Assembly (NCBI GenBank): GCA_029959085.1 | Contig: JARWIR010000016.1 | Coordinates: 21,461,499 to 21,525,498 of the forward strand | DNA length: 64,000 nt | Direction of reading: 5' to 3' | Origin: Nemophila menziesii | Lineage: Eukaryota > Streptophyta > Magnoliopsida > Boraginales > Hydrophyllaceae | Shown: positions 25,065 through 34,660 of the stretch, in pieces | Layout: each line of letters begins with the position of its first letter | How positions within the stretch are numbered: position 1 is the stretch's first letter | Program-made: the position numbers and the translations under genes | Notes under the pieces: generated by a model | Told to the model about the DNA's origin: nothing | The model's database searches: none | What the model saw: the letters and a program-made list of their open reading frames with translations, nothing else

Positions 25065-26595
25065 TGATGTCTCCTCATTTGTGATAGATTTATATTAGGA
25101 TGAGACATAATTTTTAGTGATTTAAAAGTCATAATAGTCGATTTTCTTGAGAATAGTGCACTTTCCTATTTTGAGTCTTGATTTAGTGAATTATTATTTT
25201 TAGAGCATATTCGGTTTAATTGTTTATTTAGTGTGAAGCTTTAAAGATAATTATGGAGATTAATTAGAGTCCAAGTCAAAGACTACAACTTATGGAAAGA
25301 GATTAGCATGGTAATTGGAGATAAGGAAATAAAAGCTAAAAATATGGAAAAGGAAAAGCTGCCTAAATCTGAGATTCTACAGCACACGCCTAAAGAAGTG
25401 GTGATAACTCCAAGAAAGAAGCCGATTTTGGTAAATTCCTTTCAGAGGGACGTAGATAATTCGCTGAGGATTCTTTTGGTATATTATGGAGCAAAAACCG
25501 ACCAATAACGAAGAAGATATGCTCAAAACAAGTCAGCAGAATTTATCTTTATTTCCATACGAATTTGAGTTGGGCTTGGAGTCCACTACTTTGCTTCTCC
25601 CTCAAGAAAACGAATTAGGTCTTCTAAACACCTATAAATACACCCTTATATCACTTGTAAATAATCCTTGCCTCATAGTAATTAGTTCATAAGGTTTTAT
25701 TCTTCTAGTTTATTGTAGAGAGCAAGATGATGTCTTTTGTAATTTTATTTAGTTTATTTCCATCAGGTATGAACCAAACTCCCCATAGCTTGGGTTTTGC
25801 ATCATGTATAATCTATGAATTCTAATTCTTCTATCTAAGTTTCTTTGGGAATTACATGTTTTAATTTGATATTAGTTACTTACTCTTATATTTGTTTATG
25901 TGTTTTGATTTATTGTCTTTCCTAGAACTGATCACTTTAGGATTGTTTTAATAGTAGTTAGATGGTCACCTTAGCTGGGTGTTTAACTATTGAACCACCA
26001 CATAACATCTAGTGTCCGATATTAGTCCTGACAAAACTGATTCTAACTAGATAGTCATTAGGGTTTGTTTTAATCACCAGATCACCAATTGATTGAATTG
26101 TTTGCTTAGGGCCTTAGTAGCATTTGATAACCCTATTTGAAACAGCGTCTTGGTTGTGTCGTAGCCCCCTTAGTCGCTCTCAAGGTCTAAGGAATGGGAA
26201 TTTAGAATCCTGACTAAGTATACAAGAGCTAATATTCTCCCTTATAAACTAGATCTAATAGAAAGAATTAGAAGGATTAGTGCATACTAGCAAAACCTAA
26301 GCTATATCTCTCATCTCATATTCTTCGTATTTTATTTTATTGTCTTTATTTTCCTAGTTTTAATTAGTAATTTCGAAATCTATTTGCTTTTATTTTCTGT
26401 CTTTACTTATTTACTTTTACTCGTTATTGTTACCTACTCGTATAACACACTTAAGTCCCTGAGAACGAACTCAACTTATCAACTAAAACTTGCATACTTC
26501 TGTAATACTTGCAGTACTGTGCCTGTCTAGGGTGAGAGTGTGTAGTTTTCTTGACCTTTATTTGTATTAATTTTATCACACCCTACGCGACACCA
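25065..26595 (+). mobile_element. solo LTR nested inside another LTR
   Basis: The unit is 1,531 bp, starts TGATGTCTCC, ends CACCA, and is flanked by GTATC at 25,060-25,064 and 26,596-26,600. It belongs to the same subfamily as the solo LTR at 4,850. The broken host LTR is continuous across it, which fixes the order of insertion. The short open stretches inside (25,308-25,692) have no family signature and are LTR sequence. Confidence 0.85.
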
Positions 26596-26785
26596 GTATC
26601 TATTGTTCTTTAATTCCTAATTCAAGTTATACACATTTACACTATTGTGGAGAATAGTTATTTAATCTGATAATTCTTGGAACGATAACCCTCAACTTAT
26701 CAAAATCTATTACTTGTGACGACCCATGCACTTGTGGAAAGTTATGCCTCTCCTTTGTGTTGATCAATTCAGACAACAATTGCTC
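26596..26785 (+). mobile_element. 5' LTR, third subfamily, right part
   Basis: This is the continuation of the LTR that starts at 23,687, after the nested solo LTR. It matches the last part of the LTR at 15,999-17,540. The terminal bases are not clear. Confidence 0.55.
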
Positions 26786-27713
26786 ACCCTTTATATTATG
26801 AATTATACACCTTAGCCCTTTCTAGTCTTTAGCCTTCTTTTGTCACCACATTATAAGCCATGCCCCTTAGATTTTAGGAACTTCCGAAATTACATGCACT
26901 CGAATCGCAACCCTAAGACTTCTCGTCTTTAGAGCTTGAGTTTGGGGTGGGGGGATTCATTATGGGGACATACACTGGGTGAGATTTTATGAGCTTGTAA
27001 TTGTGCGCTATTGATATATTTTTATTGTAACCCTTTGCCGAGGTCATAAAAAAGTGAAATAAAAATAAGTGGTATGACATCTCACCTCTATTATAGGGTC
27101 AAAAAGATTTATATAAAATAGTAATAAAAATAAATGAAATGGAAAAGTGGAAGTTTTAGAATAATCAAGTAGTGATAGTTGGGTATTTGGGGATGCTAAG
27201 ATTAAAGCATTAATATTGGGTTGAGTGAGATAAATATTCAAGTGTAACCCAAGCTATAGGGAGATTCGTTACTGGTTAGTGAGGAGAGAGCAAAAATCTC
27301 ACTTCACATCATCCAAATATACGTATCATACCGTCCCTAAGCCTACGCTATAACCATAAAGACCTTAGGATTTCTAGATACAAGTTTAAGTGACGATGGA
27401 ACAATTATGGAATAACTAAGTGGATCATTAGATACTACCCAATAGCTTCCAAATCAACCTAAGTGAGAATCGCTCCTACTGGCATTGCGAGGTTAATCAA
27501 TATTGAATTCATTATATGTTGATTGTTTGTATATCACGTGCATGTGTGTATCATTATTTAAACACCAATATATAAGTCTTGTTAGAATAGTTGTTGTAGG
27601 TTCATTTATTATTTTTTATTTCCTCCTTCTTCTTTGGTTAGATGGACTTAGGCCACTTTGAGTTTTCTTTTCTTTTATTTTGTCGGGACGACAAAACTTT
27701 GAGTTGGGGGTCT
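26786..27713 (+). mobile_element. 3' internal region of the third-subfamily element
   Basis: The non-coding landmarks of the family are all present (TTTTGTCACCAC, GAGTTTGGGGTGG, TGTAACCCTTTGC), ending in the hairpin and GAGTTGGGGG. With the LTR at 23,687 and the LTR start at 27,714 it forms a short element lacking all protein genes. Confidence 0.6.
27678..27696 (+). promoter_or_regulatory. conserved hairpin next to the 3' LTR
   Basis: TTTTGTCG-GGA-CGACAAAA is a perfect stem lying 17 nt before the LTR start at 27,714, as in the other copies. Confidence 0.75.
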
Positions 27714-27990
27714 TAATGTCTTCTCTTTTGTGATACATTAATCAACTCACAAGACATCTTTTTTAGGGCTTACGGGACCTAAGTGGGGGATTTTTCCCTA
27801 ATAGTCTCCATATCTTACTTTTTGACATTCTTTTGGAGATTATTATATTTATCGAGCTCTTGTGATATAAGTGTGTGTTAAGTGTGTATATTTTAGGTGT
27901 GTGGTTACTAGAGTCCAATGAGATGAGGAGAAGTCAAGTATTGAAGTCCACAACCAAAATAAGGCGTAAAGAGATCTAAAAGGGGATGGT
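27714..27990 (+). mobile_element. truncated 3' LTR, third subfamily
   Basis: The unit begins TAATGTCTTC (family start with one change) and follows the 15,999 and 23,687 LTRs for about 280 bp (CTAAGTGGGGGATTTTTCCC, TTAAGTGTGTATATTTTAGG). It then gives way to LINE sequence; the edge is approximate. Confidence 0.55.
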
Positions 27991-27999
27991 AAGTCCATA

Positions 28000-28519
28000 A
28001 ACTAAGTGTATAGCTTTTACAAATACAAATCTATTGGAAATACATGCCTGGAGAATTTTCGGAACCCAGAGTCCTTGGCAATACGAGTGTTGAAAGGTAC
28101 CTATTATCGGAAGGGTGAATTTCTCGCTGTTAAATTTCTCCAGAGAAGATCGTGGTCATGGGAGAGCATTCCAGAAGGTAGGAATCTAATTAAACATGAA
28201 GGAATAATGAAACTGGGGGATGGTAAGTCAACAAATACTTGGTATCACACATGTCTTAGGACGGATTGGAAGCTGGAAGACCTGCCAAATACAAAACGTT
28301 GAATCGGTTTCAAAAGTCATGATGGTAAATAAGACGAGTGAGATACTGAGATCCTAGATAACATCTTGCCAAATACGATAATAACATAAATTGATCGAAT
28401 GCCAATACTTCATCTTCAAGAACCTGATAGGTTTGTCTGGACTCACTCTAAGTCCGGAGAATACAACTAAAACAGGATATTTGGTGCTAACTAACAATAT
28501 AATCAGCGGGACCCCACAT
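28000..28519 (+). pseudogene. LINE ORF2 fragment (post-RT and zinc-knuckle region), left part
   Basis: From about 28,040 the + strand reads the region that follows RT in plant L1-type LINEs: an Asn-Pro-Glu-Ser-Leu segment, Val-Leu-Lys-Gly-Thr-Tyr-Tyr, SWSWESIPEGR, then the gap before Trp-Thr-His-x-Lys-Ser-Gly-Glu-Tyr (about 28,440-28,475). The same order appears in the LINE at 57,931-59,270. Stops and frame changes are present. It is cut at 28,519 by an LTR and resumes at about 40,575. Confidence 0.65.
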
Positions 28520-29636
28520 TGAAAGTCCTAGAGGGGGTGAATAGGATAAGTAATAAGATTAATGCCTTATTAAAATCTTTTGGACAATTATAAGTTTTAG
28601 TGAGAAACTACTAAGTTAACTAATATATCAAACTCTTAGGGGATCATGTAATGGATAAGCTAGAGGTTCGATATATAAGTGAAACAAGTAAATCAGATTT
28701 CTATTCTCTTACTACTCTAGATGACAATAAGTTTGATTATCTAGATAATAATTATTACGGTATTTATACTAGCATATAATCTAACATATAAACTGCAGAA
28801 AATAAATAGAGTAGGGATAGAAAGTAACGATGTATAGTGGTTCGGTTATCCCTACATTCACTACCTAAGGAAGTGTCCTTAGGATTTCAAGCTTTTCACT
28901 AAGCTCCCGTGTCTCTCTTAACCAGGTCGAGAACACAATAACCCTTACAACCTCTTCGATACCACGAAGGACAAACACTTGTGCTATCGCAACACAAGGA
29001 CACCGAGTATACTCCCGATACTCAAATTCTCTCTTAATCTATCTATTACAAGAACTAGACTTAAGAGGATAAATGTAAGTGTTTAAAGGGTGAAACAAAT
29101 TTGCTAATAAACTCCTAAAGAGATGATATAAATCTAAGCTTAAAACTTCTCTTTATTTGATTGGAACTTTGAAGCTTTTTGATTAACTCCTTGATTGAGT
29201 AGATATTACAAGTTGATTGATCAAGCTTGGATTTGATAACTTTGATTAGCTTGAGACCTCTAATGTATGTATAAGATTGTATAAAAAGTGTTGGCAAGAG
29301 GTAGGTTATTGCATAGCTCAAAATCCCTTTTTATAAGCAAATATTCTTACCCTGGGCGGTATGCGGGTCATCTGGGCAGTATACCGGCCCGGCTTGTCTT
29401 CTAGTCAACGGTCATATTTGACGTGGCATGTGACCGTTGGGCAACGGCTCTCTTCTCCGTTATGCCGGTCCTATGGGCGGTATGCCGGCCCGGCTACTAA
29501 GTAAACCTTGAAAAATAATGTTAAATTTATGGAGAAAGGGTATTTAGTTAGGACAAGTATAATGCACTATTTCCGGGGTATTTAAAACACGATTTGGCAA
29601 ATATTAAAACAAGATTAAAAGGACGTTAGGCCAACA
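28520..29636 (-). mobile_element. 3' LTR of a Sirevirus-like Ty1/copia element
   Basis: The LTR is 1,117 bp on the minus strand and starts TGTTGGCCTAACG directly after the AAAAAGGGGGAGAT purine tract. It ends with CCCCCTCTAGGACTTTCA. That combination is typical of Sirevirus (Maximus/SIRE) LTRs as I know them. Inside are two pairs of GGTATGCC-like motifs (29,358/29,378 and 29,459/29,479), each 20 bp apart. No matching 5' LTR remains in the window. Confidence 0.75.
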
Positions 29637-29638
29637 AT

Positions 29639-29910
29639 CTCCCCCTTTTTGATGTTTGACAAATCGAAATCACAGTTTGCCGATAAAGAGTTTTTAACAA
29701 TGATTTCCTTCAACGAGTTATCGATCGGTAAATGGAGTAACTCCCCCTTACTCTATGCATAAAGTATTTCAATAAATATGTTTCGTAAATCAAATCATTT
29801 AAAAACTCCCCCTTACACAAGGCATAAAAACAATGCAAATTTGTGTTCAAAGATACTTTAAGGTTTATAAAACATTTAAGTTTGTATCTTTGATCTTTCT
29901 CCCCCTTTGT
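29639..29910 (-). promoter_or_regulatory. array of four polypurine tracts
   Basis: On the minus strand AGGGGGAG-type tracts occur at 29,639-29,650, 29,741-29,750, 29,806-29,816 and 29,899-29,910, the first abutting the LTR. Repeated polypurine tracts upstream of the 3' LTR are a known hallmark of Sireviruses. The first is the likely plus-strand primer. Confidence 0.7.
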
Positions 29911-30866
29911 CAACAACAAAAAGAATTAGTGAATAATTTGGAATACAAGAAAAGTCTTTTAGGGGTGAAAGCATAATTTTCCAAAATTTAAGGGACTTAG
30001 TTTATATTTTGAGAAACATAAGTGCCATTTTTCAAATTTTAAAGAGCTTAAAAGATTAACTCCTAATAAAGAAGTGGATTTGACAATCATGTTTAAAGAA
30101 GAGATATTAAGGTCAAATTAAATTTTGAGGGACCATTGTGCCATTTTTTCAAATATTTTAAAGTGTAGGGATTTTAAAAAAAAATTCTCAAGATGTGAAG
30201 ATCAATGTGCAATTTTGAGACAATATAACTATTTCTAATAGTATGCATTTTTTAAAGAAGGGATGTTAAAACCATATTTTTCAAGATTAAAGAGGCCAAA
30301 ATGCAATTTTTAACAGTTAGAAACTCAGAAGCACCTACATCACCAAGAAAAGGTTAGCAATATAAATATCATAATACAATAATATCCAACATGTAGTATG
30401 AAGAGCATTTAAACAACAAGGAGGATAAAAAGGCAAAGTTGCCTATTAGAAATAAACGAGTAATAGCATAACTAACGGGAATAGCAAATACAATCCAATA
30501 ATAAGAAATAAGAAATAGCATCACATAAATAGCCGAAAGATAATATCCAACAAACCAAGTTTTTAACAAAAAAACACCCAAACTAAAAACATAAGTCCAA
30601 AACACCATATTAAACTAAAGAACATCATCAAAACAACCATAGTACAAACGAGACAAAACGAGATAACAAGATAATTAAAACCACCCAACATAAACAATCT
30701 CAATCTACCGCTCCTCATGAAGAACCGAAACATCGCCTCTAAGGCATGACACTTCATCCATAATATTTTCAATCTTAGTCTCCAAAATTGCAAGCTTGCT
30801 TTGCACAAAATTAACGAACCGGTCAATAGTAGCTTCGATATGTGATAAACGGGAAGAATCATCATT
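29911..30866 (-). other. non-coding 3' region of the Sirevirus-like element
   Basis: AT-rich sequence without a convincing gene. Open stretches at 30,369-30,608 and 30,563-31,012 are hydrophobic in composition and out of frame with the gene upstream. Short AATTTT/TTTAAA segments recur between 29,930 and 30,320. I see no other feature. Confidence 0.4.
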
Positions 30867-31788
30867 TCAAGGAGGATTGGGGATAGGTTCAACTTGGATA
30901 GGAGAGTTTGGATTAGGTGGACCCTCGGAACGAGAAGAAGATGTAAGGATATTAGAGATAGTCTCTTGATCCCCAAAGTTATTAACGTGACTTTCCGGAA
31001 CATATTCACCAATATAGATCACAAATTTCATCTTTCTAACGGCTTTGTAATTGATGACCCGATTTGGATTAAAACTTTTTAATTGAGAATTATCGAGATT
31101 TAGATCAAAGTTTTCGAAAATAACGCAAACAGCTAAACCATATGGAACACTAGCGGTGTGATTACGAGCGTGGTTCATCATTTTGATCATAATAGCCGGA
31201 AAATTAATTTGCTCATTGTGATAGATACGACAGAGAATGTATGCTTCGTAAGGGGATATAGTAGCATCATGTTTCTCTTTGCAAAATAAGCCATTTAAAC
31301 CAATTTTATAAGCTATTTGAAAATCCGGAGTGAAATCATACGATCTCCAATGTTTAGATTTTGAGGTTAAAAACTGTACTAAGAAAAGATTCATTGATTT
31401 TCACAATTTTCCCATTAACTTTTGAAGAAATAGTATTTCTATCACAATTACAAACGAGATTTTTGTAGAATTCTTGGCAAAAACTAGTGGCTAAGTTTGG
31501 TTCAATTGAAAGAAAAGCAATAAGACCTTGAAAATCAAGAAGAGTGAAAAAGCTATTACCGGTTGGGAAAGCGGAGGATTCAACCTTTCTTCCTGGTTTA
31601 ATATTGAATGGTTTTGAAGGTAGATGAGGATTTGAAGAGCTTCCGGTCTTCTTACGTTTTGAGGATGAAGGAGCTTCCTTTCTTGGACCCATTGCAATTG
31701 AGATTGAAAGAGATGGGTTTTTGAGAGGATTTAGAGATGGGTTTATGAAAGAAGATGAGTAGGAGACCATTTTTGCAGAGAGAACCAC
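30867..31788 (-). pseudogene. 'putative plant transposon protein'-like gene in a copia element, frameshifted
   Basis: The minus strand reads an N-terminal Ser/Lys-rich segment starting MGPRKEAPSSSKRKK at about 31,692. Next comes the family's core: a CQEFYKNL segment, a Gly-Lys-Ile-Val-Lys-Ile-Asn-Glu-Ser-Phe-Leu stretch in place of the usual Phe-Ser-Pro-Glu motif, and, after a frameshift near 31,354-31,394, Trp-Arg-Ser-Tyr and IYHNEQINFPAIMIKMMNHA. The tail is Pro/Ser-rich. It sits where autonomous Sireviruses carry pol or an envelope-like gene. I infer that it was acquired or replaced pol; its function is unknown. Confidence 0.55.
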
Positions 31789-32343
31789 GAAGAAGATGAA
31801 GTTAGGGTTTTAGAATGAAGAGAATGGGTTTAAAAAGCTGGAATAACCCGTTTATCGTCGAATTAGATTCCGCGACCGGTATGCCGCTCGTTTAACCGGT
31901 ATGCCGGTCCTGAGAAATCTGTAAAAAAATTTACTGCCCCGGCATGCCGCTCAAGCCTCGTAAATATGGATAAAAAATTGCCCAAAATCAAACCGAAACC
32001 TCCCCAATAGTTAGATAATGTTTAAATATAACTAAAACAATTTTTTTTTGAAAACTACCAAGTAGAAAGGGTTAAAACATTAAAAACAGATAATAGCCTA
32101 AAGATCCTATACTTTCTAAAAAGTACAAAAAGACCCAAAGTAAAAACAAGCAATTTTAAGCATAGAAAGGTGTAAAGCCTAAAAGATAATAGCACATATA
32201 AAAATAAATATATATACACATAATTAAGCACAAATAAATACAAGATAAAGAAAGAAATCACCCGATTTTTCTTTTACGAGATTTGAGCGTCCTTTTGTAT
32301 ATCATTTCATTTTCTTGACGCTCAACACATACAATAGATATTA
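31789..32343 (-). other. leader between gag remnant and the downstream gene
   Basis: There is no coding sequence. GGTATGCC occurs at 31,878 and 31,898 (20 bp apart) and GGCATGCC at 31,941, just upstream of the gene. The rest is AT-rich. If the element is internally deleted, the pol genes would have stood here. Confidence 0.45.
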
Positions 32344-33027
32344 CTATGGTATCCGAGGTGGAGTGGATCCGGAAATATGATTAGTACTTTTTACGATCCA
32401 TGTCGGTTTTTCCCACGAAGGTATTAAAGACCTGTATTCAAGTTGTTTGTGGTAATGACACGTAGAAACACGATGACCAGGTTTACCACAATAATTACAA
32501 GTACTTCTTTTTCGAATAGAAATATCACGAGAAGGTTTTGAACACGAATTTTTCTTGTTCTTTTGTATAATCAAATTTTCACTCAAAAATAATTTTTTCT
32601 TTAAAAAGATCATTTTCATCAAATTGAGTGACACTTAAATAGGGATGATTTTCTAATGTTTTAAGAGCAAGCGAAAATGCTAGATCCACTTTTTCAAAAC
32701 CTTCTATATTTTTCTTCATAAGATGTTGACTTTTATTTGAAGAGAAAATATTTTCAAAACATGGGTTTTTAGTATTTCCTAAAATATCATCTAAAGTGAT
32801 ACAACAATTAAAACAATTCATTTGCTCATGTTTAACCTTTTTTAACATAAGGTTATTCAAATGGATTTGAGAGTCAAGAATATTTAAAAGGGATGAAATA
32901 TGCTTAATATCATCATAATTATATGGAGGTGACAAAGAGTTAGGATAGATTGCTACCTCATGGTTTGGTTTAGGATTATCATGAGATTCATCATGGATTA
33001 TTCTTTCTTCTTCTTCGTCATTCTCGA
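32344..33027 (-). pseudogene. copia gag fragment with CCHC knuckle
   Basis: The minus strand reads a long Asn/Leu-rich helical segment (about 32,590-33,027). After a frame change near 32,600 comes a CCHC zinc knuckle, CNYCGKPGHRVSTCHYH, at about 32,450-32,500, followed by a Trp-Ile-Val-Lys segment. This is the C-terminal half of a Ty1/copia nucleocapsid protein. The protease, integrase and RT that should follow are absent. The upstream half of the same gag lies at 40,306-40,450, displaced by the inserted element. Confidence 0.65.
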
Positions 33028-33032
33028 CAATC
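33028..33032. repeat. target-site duplication CAATC, left copy
   Basis: CAATC precedes the LTR at 33,033 and recurs at 40,301-40,305 directly after the other LTR. It defines the exact borders of the element. Confidence 0.85.
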
Positions 33033-34624
33033 TGGTGGTCCTTTGTGTGTTCTAATATTAAATGCAATAAGTAAAGAGAACCACAACCGCAAGTGTACGG
33101 TTGTCCCAAGTAATAATAGTGATAAAACAGATTCGTTCCAAGGACGGGATGGTTGACTACAATGCTTATCAAGTAATGATTGGTTGCACTTATGAAAGCA
33201 AATAAAAGTAATATGATTGATTGTTTGTTTTGTATTAATCCTAAGTATGAAAGACTAATGCGAAAATGTAAATAATTAACTAAGACAAGTAAATGAAAGT
33301 AAGACGCAAGTATGAGCAGGCAGTACTTGAGAGACGCAAGGGCTTTCCTAACTATCATTCATTTCATACATTGTTTAAGGGGCAAATAGGTAAATTTGTA
33401 TTGGTCGGGATTCTATACTCTCCTTACCCCCGTCAGGGTGGACTAAGGAGCAACTCTCAAGTGCTACAAATCCCGTCAGGGTGATTATAGTCCACTCTCA
33501 AGTGTTTAAGTTTAAATTACGCAATAGGCCATAGGTTTAATTAAGCTCGTCAGAGTCAAATAATTTCTAACCTACATTCGTTAACTAGTTCGGTACCTAA
33601 GCCCCCCGTCAAGGTGATCCAATCGCCACTAATTGGAATAGCTTAGATACTAAGTCCCATTATTAATGGATCAGGTCAATAATAGTAATTAAGCACAAAT
33701 TAAAGAAAAATACGAATTACCCAATTTGATTTAAATAATAATTATCCCAAATTCAAATGTATAAAACGAAATCAAATTGGGATTAACCCATTATGCGTTC
33801 TCAAGCACTAATTAAGTTTAGCTCATAATAATTGAAAAGACAAAAACTAAAGAAACAAATAAGTTCATCATGTTTTACAGAAATAAAATACAGAGAAACC
33901 TAATTTTGGAGTTGAATTGGCTGAGAATCGGAGATATAGACAGTCTCCATCTCTTGCTTCTTCTTTTCCTTGTTTCTGCTTCTTCTCTGGACGCTCTCTT
34001 CTAAGGATGTTTTTTAATTTGAAGAATAAATTGAGAGGTGAGAAATAATGAGGTCAAAAGCTCCTTTTATAAGCTTAAAAACGGATTAGGGCTTGGACTT
34101 AAGAATAAATCAATAATTAAATGTCCAAGCCTGATTTCTAAGTCCAAAGTCCCGTAACTGCTGATACACCTTCACTAAAACGGCATTTCCCGCTTCGTTA
34201 CAACTCCGATTGACCTGAAATCAGTTGCTAAATTTCCGTAACTCGATAAGGAATGTTTTCTCTTCAAAGGTCAGCGGCTAAATCATCTCTTAAGCACCTT
34301 GAAATCAGCAATCTTTGGCCTGGAAAACAGATTTGCAGCTCTAAAATCGAATCTTTCGGGATTTATCTTCAAGCTTTGACTTCATTACACGATATTTGAC
34401 TTTAATATTTTATTCCTCTCCTAGCTAGTATTCAAAACCTACAAGCTTTTCACTAAAAACAACCCATATTACGCGCAAAAGCTTAATAAATCAAAAATAC
34501 TAAAATCTAAAGAGGAAAATTGAATTATTGCATATTAGCACCAAAAGTCTATCTAAATAATCAAATAAACACAAAAAATGATGTCTCCCAAAGGTATAAA
34601 ATTAGAACATTTAGGGAGACATCA
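33033..34624 (-). repeat. 3' LTR of the complete element
   Basis: On the minus strand it starts TGATGTCTCCC and ends GGACCACCA. It is nearly identical to 38,708-40,300. The apparent ORFs at 33,293-33,484 and the right part of 32,579-33,358 are LTR sequence, not genes. Confidence 0.9.
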
Positions 34625-34641
34625 AGACCCCCAACTCAAAC

Positions 34642-34660
34642 CTTTGTCGTCCCGACAAAG
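34642..34660 (-). promoter_or_regulatory. conserved hairpin next to the 3' LTR
   Basis: CTTTGTCG-TCC-CGACAAAG (on +) is a perfect 8-bp stem separated by 17 nt of purine-rich sequence (on -) from the LTR. It is the copy in the youngest element and therefore the best evidence that the structure is intact in mobile copies. Confidence 0.8.

Noticed and set aside
30369..31012. Hydrophobic minus-strand ORFs as an envelope gene
   Set aside because: Sireviruses can carry an envelope-like gene here, but these frames lack a signal peptide and conserved cysteines and overlap the better-supported gene in another frame.
32579..33358. 259-codon minus-strand ORF
   Set aside because: It is a chance fusion: the upstream part is LTR sequence and only the part below 33,028 is copia gag.
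33293..33484. 63-codon + strand ORF repeated at 38,968-39,159
   Set aside because: It is present in both LTRs at the same position because they are copies; the frame is antisense to the element and has no motif.
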